Below are positions 57,597-64,000 of a stretch of 64,000 bases of DNA, piece by piece; position 1 is the first letter of the stretch; each line of letters opens with the position of its first letter. The notes under the pieces are model-generated. The model was not told the DNA's origin, ran no database searches, and saw only the letters and a list, made by a program, of their open reading frames with translations. The position numbers were made by a program, and so were the translations under genes. The stretch is from Imbricaverruca yamaguchii (Eukaryota; Arthropoda; Thecostraca; Neoverrucidae), in contig JAOTOL010001473.1 in the NCBI GenBank assembly GCA_034440575.1, positions 1,089,501 to 1,153,500 on the forward strand, read 5' to 3'.

Positions 57597-59006
57597 GTGT
57601 AATTTGGCAGTCTACTTATTTGTACATGCCTGTTTCAAGGTAATAGCTATGTCAGCTTATATTAGCTTCTTAGTGCATCCTTCCAAGTTATGGGATGTTA
57701 ATTTCGATTATTGATCATGATATTACGCTGTTTTACAATACAATCACGGTTATGACAAAATCGAATTCAACAGACGCGTGTAAGTACGCACGTACGCACG
57801 CAGCGTTCGATGTATCCTTTTGATTCCTAAACGTGGAGAGGAAAATGTCTCGGCCGTCATACGGAAGAGGATAATTTCATTCCTGTTTGTGCTCTCAGAC
57901 TTTCTTTTGTACTCCCCGGTGTGATCCAAGCTTTTTTTTAATAGTTGGAGTTGCTTTCTTTCTTTTTAAGGCAGTGGGTGGATCCTAGATCATCTGGTCA
58001 TACAGTCATGCTGCACCCAATTAGAGCTGATGTCAAACATTATTAATCTTTCAAACAAGAAAACCGAAGGTAATATTCCGGATACGACAGTGTTTTGGAT
58101 ACAAATAATCCATGACGTTGCAAGTTATTTGTATTTAGAGGCACTTCGACCAAAAGACGCGATCATTTAACACCCACGAACTAATTTGCTTCTCAACCAT
58201 GCACGTGCGTAATTTGTCAAAACATGTACACAGATGAAACACTCTGGTCGGTGGAAGTTCAGAACACGCGTGGAATCTTACGCATGTCATTTCCCCACCA
58301 TTCCCACGTTCTTTCGATGTCCGCTGGCGCTTGACAAGTGAAAATGTGCTCTGCATGAAAAACATTATCCAGAAGTACCCAGTAAATTTAACGTGCCACC
58401 CGATGCTTTTCGAAGTACAGTTCACGTGAATGGCATTGAGCCCGCCAAAATAAAGTCTTCATGTCCACGCAAAAATATATACAAATAACCTCAAAATTCG
58501 TGTGACGTTTGGGAGTCTGGTTAAAAAAGTATTGTTTACGAGTTATAATAAGAGTGAAAAATATACGTAGAAGGCGGATGATAATGCTTCAGGACAAATA
58601 ATACTTTGTCTAGACAATGCCTGATCTCGGAAACCTAGTCAATGGCAAAAACGGACTTTCTAGACATTTTATTCATAGTCATTATTGGATGTCTGCAGTT
58701 GTACCTCCCATTGGAAGGAGCAGGAAAGGATGTAAGTCGAAAAGCATTGATGACATTGAATGGCAGAGTGGAAAATTACTCACATGCTCATCTGCCATCA
58801 AAATCTGACCATTTTGGGATGTTGTGGAGAGGAATATTTCATTTGATTTCTTACCGGGTCGGCTTGGTCAGCTGACGACTACACACTGATTAGCGCCAGT
58901 CCGTCCTCCAGTCCGGCAGCCTGTCTATCTCGGCGTGAAATCGTTGCGAGCACTTGAAATAACTGAATAATCAAGTCTCCTGTTGGCATCTCCTCTCACT
59001 ACCTAC

Positions 59007-59088
59007 CTGTGAGGCGCACGAGGATCCAGTGGCGCAACGATGGGTTTCACTGCTGCTACAGGATCATGATTGATGACATTCATGTTAT
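59007..59088 (-). CDS. Gene 2, exon B: short linker exon
   Basis: An 82-nt exon, phase 1 in and phase 2 out (2 nt, 26 codons, 2 nt). The acceptor TGTTTTGTCTTACAG and donor CACAG|GTAGGT are strong. The peptide is NMNVINHDPVAAVKPIVAPL then DPRAPH. Its phases are exactly those required between exon A (ending AAA T) and exon C (starting G TAC), which is the main support. No domain is recognised. Confidence 0.65.
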
Positions 59089-59574
59089 CTGTAAGACAAA
59101 ACAGGGCACGGCGTCAGTACGAGTACAAATTAGGCTTAATGTCTGGTATCTGTCTGGCGGTGTTAGGTCTTCCATGTAAAAGTGATGAAAATGATGCAGG
59201 ACCAGGGTATGACTTGTTTAATAGTTGAAAGAGAACATATATTTAAAGGGTTAAATGGGAAAATAGTTCAAATGAATAGTTCAAATGAAAAACTTGACCA
59301 ATGATATCAAATGCATTTATTTTGGCCAAAACCATAATGCATACTGTTACTCCATGCAGGGTGGTGCTTAGTAGCAATATCCAACATATCATTTCGATTA
59401 GCAACATTTGATAACAGCCGACGCATAAGTTAGACAATTCTGCATTGTCGAAATTCAGCGCCTTGTTCTGTACCACGCACATTTTCCCATCGTTGCTGTT
59501 CATACTATTATCACGCTGTTAACTAATAGACAGAGCTAGATAATAGAACTAATAGAGCCGAAATAGATACTTAC

Positions 59575-60370
59575 ATTTCACTGCTACCATGCTACGATGG
59601 CGACACAACGGGGGCGTCCTGATTCCTCCGACAGCCAGGATCTCGTTCGTAGGGTCTTGCCACGCACTCGAAGTGGAATCCGTGTAGGCGGTGCTAGCGT
59701 TGGCGCGTGCAGCACCCTGCACAGTCGGGGTCGGATCCGCGGAGGCGGTGCTAGCGTTGGCGCGTGTAGCGCCCTGCACAGTCGGGGTCGGATCCGCGGA
59801 GGCGGTGCTAGCGTTGCCGCGTGTAGCACCCTGTACAGTCGGGGTCGGATCCGCGGAGGCGGTGCTAGCGTTGGCGCGTGTAGCACTCTGCACAGTCGGG
59901 GTTGGATCCGCGGAGGCGGTGCTAGCGTTGGCACGTGTAGCACTCTGCACAGTCTGGGTCGGATCCGCGGAGGCGGTGCTAGCGTTGGCACGTGTAGCAC
60001 TCTGCACAGTCGGGGTCGGATCCGCGGAGGCGGTGCTAGCGTTGGCACGTGTAGCACCCTGCACAGTCGGGGTCGGATCCGCGAAGGCGGTGCTAGCGTT
60101 GGCATGTGTAGCACTCTGCACGTCGGGGTCGGATCCGCGGAGGCGGTGCTAACGTTGGCACGTGTAGCACCCTGCACAGTCGGGGTCGGATCCGCGGAGG
60201 CGGTGCTAGCGTTGGCGCGTGCAGCATCCGGCACAGCTAGAGTCGAATCTGTGAAGGTGGTGTTGCCATTAATAAAGATACGTTTGCTCCCCTGTTCACC
60301 CAAGGAGAGAAAGGTATGGGCACGGGGAGGGCGCACGAGTTGGGCGAATCGACTTGTAGTGAAGGTAGAT
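59575..60370 (-). CDS. Gene 2, exon A: Ser/Thr/Ala/Pro 19-residue repeats (VNTR)
   Basis: The exon ends at donor AAAT|GTAAGTAT in phase 1. The start is uncertain: acceptor TTACCTTTCTAG at 60371 (phase 2) or CTTGGGTGAACAG at 60292 (phase 0). The frame holds about nine repeats of NASTASADPTPTVQGATRA, each with an N-A-S glycosylation sequon and many Ser/Thr, then TDSTSSAWQDPTNEILAVGG and VAVK. Repeats of this type are common in mucin-like secreted regions, and are surprising ahead of a nuclear-looking recombinase; the alternative is that they are simply disordered. One unit lacks a base at about 60121 and shifts the frame. Intron phase selects this frame over the two others that are also open. 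Confidence 0.6.
59683..60240 (-). repeat. 57-bp coding VNTR, about nine clear units
   Basis: The + strand unit contains GTCGGGGTCGGATCCGCGG and AGGCGGTGCTAGCGTTGGC. Units differ mostly by single bases; 57 is divisible by 3, so copy number can change without breaking the frame. Confidence 0.95.
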
Positions 60371-60379
60371 CTAGAAAGG

Positions 60380-61199
60380 TAAATTTGCTAAGCATGAACC
60401 AAAAACCTAGGCTGCCATTTGCCTTGGAAAAAACGCTCCATAGACGCAATTAACACTCACCTATTGCGGTATGGTAAGGACTTGTTCTCATACAGCACGG
60501 TAAAGCACATATTATATGTAACGATGTGCAGCACTCTGCGGGAACGACTATGCGGTAACGGCTATGGGCGTCAAATTTATATCAGGAGGCAATGGTAGAA
60601 AGGAACACTGATCAAAGGATGGCTTACTTTCGTAATTATCCACGAGACTGGGATGAAGGTTTTGCGCCGGTTCCCATGTAGGTACTCTGGAAAAGAGTGG
60701 CAGTGGTTGGCAAGCTAATGGCTAAGAACATGCTTTGGCGATTTGTCGTGGAATCACCATGTACATAATCTGTCCTCTTCCTATGCTCTTTGTGTTAGAC
60801 GTTCTGTTGCTGCTGGCATCATGCGTAGGTGCCTTGACGACCAACCAGACAACTCCACTGAAATAGTGGGTGAAACAGAACTTGACTGCGCTACCGATTC
60901 AGGGCATTTGTCTCGGGATAACACACATTGGAATTGATACAAATTAATCTGACATGTACTTTACCAATGCAAAAAAAGGAATTTGAAGTAGGGAATGCGC
61001 ATAGGATGACATGGAATCATAGATCATGGAAATGCTTTACAAGTTCACCATGTGATTTCGGTGCCTCGGACCGTCCCTGCGCATTTGCAGAGGATATGAG
61101 TCGTCCTGTCATGTTAACAGCTTTCATACCAATTGCACTAGAAAAGAAATTATAAGAATTCAAAAACTACCTTAAACTGCAATTGCAACATATTTAAGC
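60380..61199. other. No gene recognised
   Basis: Upstream of gene 2 exon A. I find no convincing first exon or promoter here. The weak + frame at 60743-60937 has no domain. Confidence 0.35.
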
Positions 61200-61203
61200 T
61201 TAA

Positions 61204-62234
61204 CCCGCGCACGTCGGGAGGGGGGCAGATATCTGCCCCTCCGGTTTTTCCTTATTTGCCGCCAATCTAATCGGGTTCGCAAGGCCAAGCTTCGCATAGC
61301 TGTCCATTAGTCTTTTCCGCATATCCACATACATTTTTAATCCTGGGTCATCTCAGGTCAGGTCACTAGGTCAGGCGAAGTGACCCAACTACACTCGGAG
61401 TTCTAGGTGGCATAACTTCCACAATAATTGGGCGATTGATTTTAAACTTATAACATGTCATGATCTCATCAGGGACCATAATATGTATATTGGGGTTTTC
61501 TCGTAGAATTGACCTTAGGTCAGGTCGCGGCCATGGCTTCCCCATTATAGGGCTATGGTAAAATATACAAATGTTTCCTATTTACATACATGTGCTCGGA
61601 ATGATCTCACAACGGTTGTGGCATGTAGATGGAACCTATGTTCAATGTTACCGCTGACATTTTTGCTCAGTGACCTCACCAAGGTCTCTGAGGTCACCTG
61701 AGATCACTACACATTTCTGCGCATATCGCACTGCATTGAGCTAGAAGGCTGAAATTACCGTCATCGTGCTTGTATCGCCAAGACGTGTCGATTGATACAT
61801 TACATGACCTCCCTAGGCGACTTCATGACCTTGACCTGAGGTCATGCCTTCATGGCCTTGACCTGAGTTTCCGTTGACCTGACCTTAAAGTAGACCGCCC
61901 ACTGTCCGTAGCTCATTTCAAGGACTGTCGAATAGCGTTCGCCGTTTGTTTCTGTTACAGGTCCTGATATATGTGTCAACAACTGAGCCCTACCTGATCT
62001 GGTCGAATTTGACCTATGATGACCCAGTAACCTGAATGTTGACCTGAGCGAAAAATTGCCGAACCGCTTTCGATGGAGCCCGTCCCCAGCTATCCAACGC
62101 CGTTTTCCGTTTGTCGCTAGCTAGCATAGTTCTAGAGATCTTAAGGGGGCAACCATCATGTCATGTCCCCCGGACATGCGACCGCATGTCCCCCGGACAT
62201 GCGAAGTTGGCGCGGACCTCCGGGCGTGCGAGTG
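61204..62234. mobile_element. TTAA-target element, 1031 bp, rich in AGGTCA/TGACCT
   Basis: Flanked by TTAA at 61200-61203 and 62235-62238. Inverted ends: CCCGCGCACGTCGGGAGG on the left and, on the other strand, CACTCGCACGCCCGGAGG on the right. The interior has many AGGTCA and TGACCT motifs (for example around 61350-61375 and 61850-61890) and two direct copies of a palindromic CATGTCCCCCGGACATG near 62160-62200. No transposase is present. Confidence 0.82.
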
Positions 62235-62238
62235 TTAA

Positions 62239-63190
62239 GCATCTATTGGTAATCTACTTCTTCCAGCATGTATATTAAATATCCAGCATGTATACTAAGA
62301 TGGAAGGTTCTTGCACCAGCGATTTTCCTGCAAAAAGCACCATAATAGGGAAGCAAACATTCATCTATTGAGGGCATATGCCCTAAATGCAGCAAACAAC
62401 TTTTGAGGACGGCGACCTTGTGGAGTGCACCATGCAGTGTATACAAATTAATGTTGACTTAAGCACCAAACGTAAGCAGGGTTAGAAAATAGGCTGCTGA
62501 TGCATTTTTAGCATCCCGAACAATATCTTCTCCAGAAAATCATAATCTCATCCGACTCATTCCAAAGTTGATTGGTGTTGCTTGACAATGAACTGCTCTG
62601 TGCAAAATATTCACTGGAACGAGAAAAGTGGGATTCTCATGTCACAATAGTGTCCTGATTTTTTTTTGCAGTGAGCAGAGTGAGTAGGGTGGGTAGAGTG
62701 GAGGGTGGTGGTAAAAACCACCTGATGCTATAAAAAGTGCAAATGTATATGGATAATGCCTACTGATGAGCAACTTTTTATGACCTTTGGTGATTCATGA
62801 CGGTGACGTCAGTTGTGTATCTGCTGTATTTACCAGTCGGCAGTGCTGCTGCTGCCAGAAGCCAGACCCACTTTCAAAGATCCAAGTATTCTATAAGTAA
62901 GTTAAAATGTTTATGCTAAAAAAATTGTCATTAAGTCTAAAATTGTGCTAAAAATTGTCAAGTAAGTGTTGGTCTCCACTCAAATTCATGAACTTCGTGA
63001 CACTGTCACAGGTTGGAATACAAATATCCCCTGCATATCACACTACCACATAATTCTACTTTCCACATCCAGGAGTACAAATCCGACCCTGGACGCACGT
63101 ACAGTTGCTTCAGCATGCGTGACTAAAGATACCAAAAAATCGCAAACGTCAATCAACCCAAGTAAAAAGAAATCTGTCAAAAACAAACCA
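62239..63190. other. No gene recognised
   Basis: A short T-run and GAGTGAGTAGGGTGGGTAGAGTG-like purine stretch lie near 62680. The small open frames have no domain. Confidence 0.4.
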
Positions 63191-63194
63191 TTAT

Positions 63195-63975
63195 ATTTGC
63201 GCCCAAATTTGGCATATAGGCTTGGTATATCATACATTTTGCATATCCCACATCAATTTGACATGCTGACTATTTTTTTAGGTCAGGTCATCTAGGGTGA
63301 ACGAGTTAGTCGAGGTCAAGTGAGGTCACCTCCAAAAAGTTCAACCAGTCGTCACGCTTTAAAGGATACAGATATTTTTATGAAACTTTCAGCGTTTGCT
63401 TATCTTTACGGATGCAACAAAATGTACGAGTTTAATTTTTCATTTATTTTCGTTTTTGACTACATATAAATTTTGCGTATTTGCCATATTGCAGATCAAA
63501 CACAGGATTCTGACTAAAGTAAGCATTTTTTTATTAGGGCAAGTTGGCTTCCAACATTTATCGGTCTGCTCTACCAATTGGAAAAGGAAAATTAAAGAAA
63601 ACTTGAAAACTTAAATTTTTTAATTTCCAAATGTTTATTTTTTATTTTTGAAGGGCCGAAAAATTATACACGTGGTCGATTTCGCCGTCCTTTTCTCATT
63701 CCAAATAATTTTTTTTTCTCTCATATATCCCCAAAATGAACCCCCAGAGTAAAAAAAAACATAATGTAAGTCGTGAAAATCTAGCCCCCCTAGTGACGTC
63801 ACTTTTTGGGAACAATTTATTTGGGGGGGGGATGGACCCGGACCTTACTCGTCGAGTGCTTTCCGTTGACATCTCTTTCGTTTTCGTGCGATGCTTAGTT
63901 TGGGTTTTAGACGGTGGTCTTCAACCGCCCCCCCGAGACGGGGTGGGAGGATTTGACAGGGAAAGACGGCGCGGG
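63195..63975 (-). mobile_element. TTAA-family MITE, copy 4 (inverted)
   Basis: The right end is GAAAGACGGCGCGGG followed by TTAA (63976-63979). The body is the reverse complement of copy 1 (GGTCGATTTCGC, AGTGACGTCACT, GCGATGCTTAGTTTG). The left terminus is lost after ATGCCAAATTTGGGCGC-equivalent sequence. Confidence 0.85.
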
Positions 63976-64000
63976 TTAAAGTAGCACTTTTGCAAAGAGC

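Noticed and set aside
59597..60382. A 261-codon + strand frame over the 57-bp VNTR
   Set aside because: The opposite strand has the splice sites and the frame that fit the rest of gene 2; the + frame has neither.

Overview
This is nuclear DNA from an animal with a repeat-rich genome, most likely an invertebrate; I cannot fix the taxon from the sequence (lancelet, chelicerate and mollusc all remain possible). The grounds are spliceosomal introns with standard GT-AG borders, a secreted CUB-domain protein, a CR1-clade LINE, an I-superfamily LINE with RNase H, hAT and TTAA-target DNA transposons, tRNA-derived SINEs and very large amounts of micro- and minisatellite. There is no prokaryotic gene, operon or CRISPR. 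Almost all long open frames in the window are either transposon remnants or repeats that happen to lack stops. Two split host-type genes were reconstructed by requiring splice sites, reading frame, intron phase and domain continuity to agree. Gene 1 (+ strand, about 143-39143, both ends outside or unresolved) has a Thr-rich mucin-like exon (143-304) and four half-domain exons (1309-1501, 17348-17514, 33371-33572, 38935-39143) that join into two consecutive CUB domains. Its introns are 1.0, 15.8, 15.9 and 5.4 kb and are packed with transposons and satellites. Gene 2 (- strand, about 60370 down to 49871) runs from an exon of 19-residue Ser/Thr/Ala/Pro repeats (57-bp VNTR) through three short exons to a large last exon with a zinc-finger-like region, a tyrosine-recombinase (Crypton-like integrase) core and a C-terminal SANT/Myb-like domain, followed by an AATAAA signal. 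All four intron phases agree, but the last exon carries about four small indels and the VNTR one, so it is either a recent pseudogene or carries consensus errors. Layout: 1-5090 start of gene 1 and a few short tandem repeats; 5094-16400 a CR1-like LINE on the - strand, broken by a TTAA-target MITE (5470-6301) and by a 6.4-kb composite insertion (about 9199-15603) that itself contains a 3'-truncated I-superfamily LINE; 17.3-18.0 kb CUB exon followed at once by a 12-bp array of CACGTG units; 18.0-25.6 kb decayed satellite arranged as a large inverted repeat and split by a TTAA MITE and a hAT-like element; 25.8-28.7 kb 16-bp minisatellites around a dimeric TTAA element and a GT-rich microsatellite; 30.4-31.3 kb a broken DDE-like transposase; 33-39 kb two CUB exons separated by three back-to-back arrays (polypyrimidine, 25-bp, 8-bp); 39.5-44.4 kb a second dimeric TTAA element, palindrome-flanked AT arrays, a long GT/CA-flanked hairpin and a hAT MITE with perfect 8-bp target duplication; 46.4-49.4 kb a second CR1 copy with a SINE inside and further SINEs; 49.9-60.4 kb gene 2 with a 321-bp tandem repeat in one intron; 61.2-64.0 kb two more TTAA elements. 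The best candidates for something undescribed are gene 2 (a VNTR/tyrosine-recombinase/SANT fusion with introns), the triplicated splice acceptor in gene 1, and the hAT-like insertion whose empty site survives in the opposite arm of the same inverted repeat.
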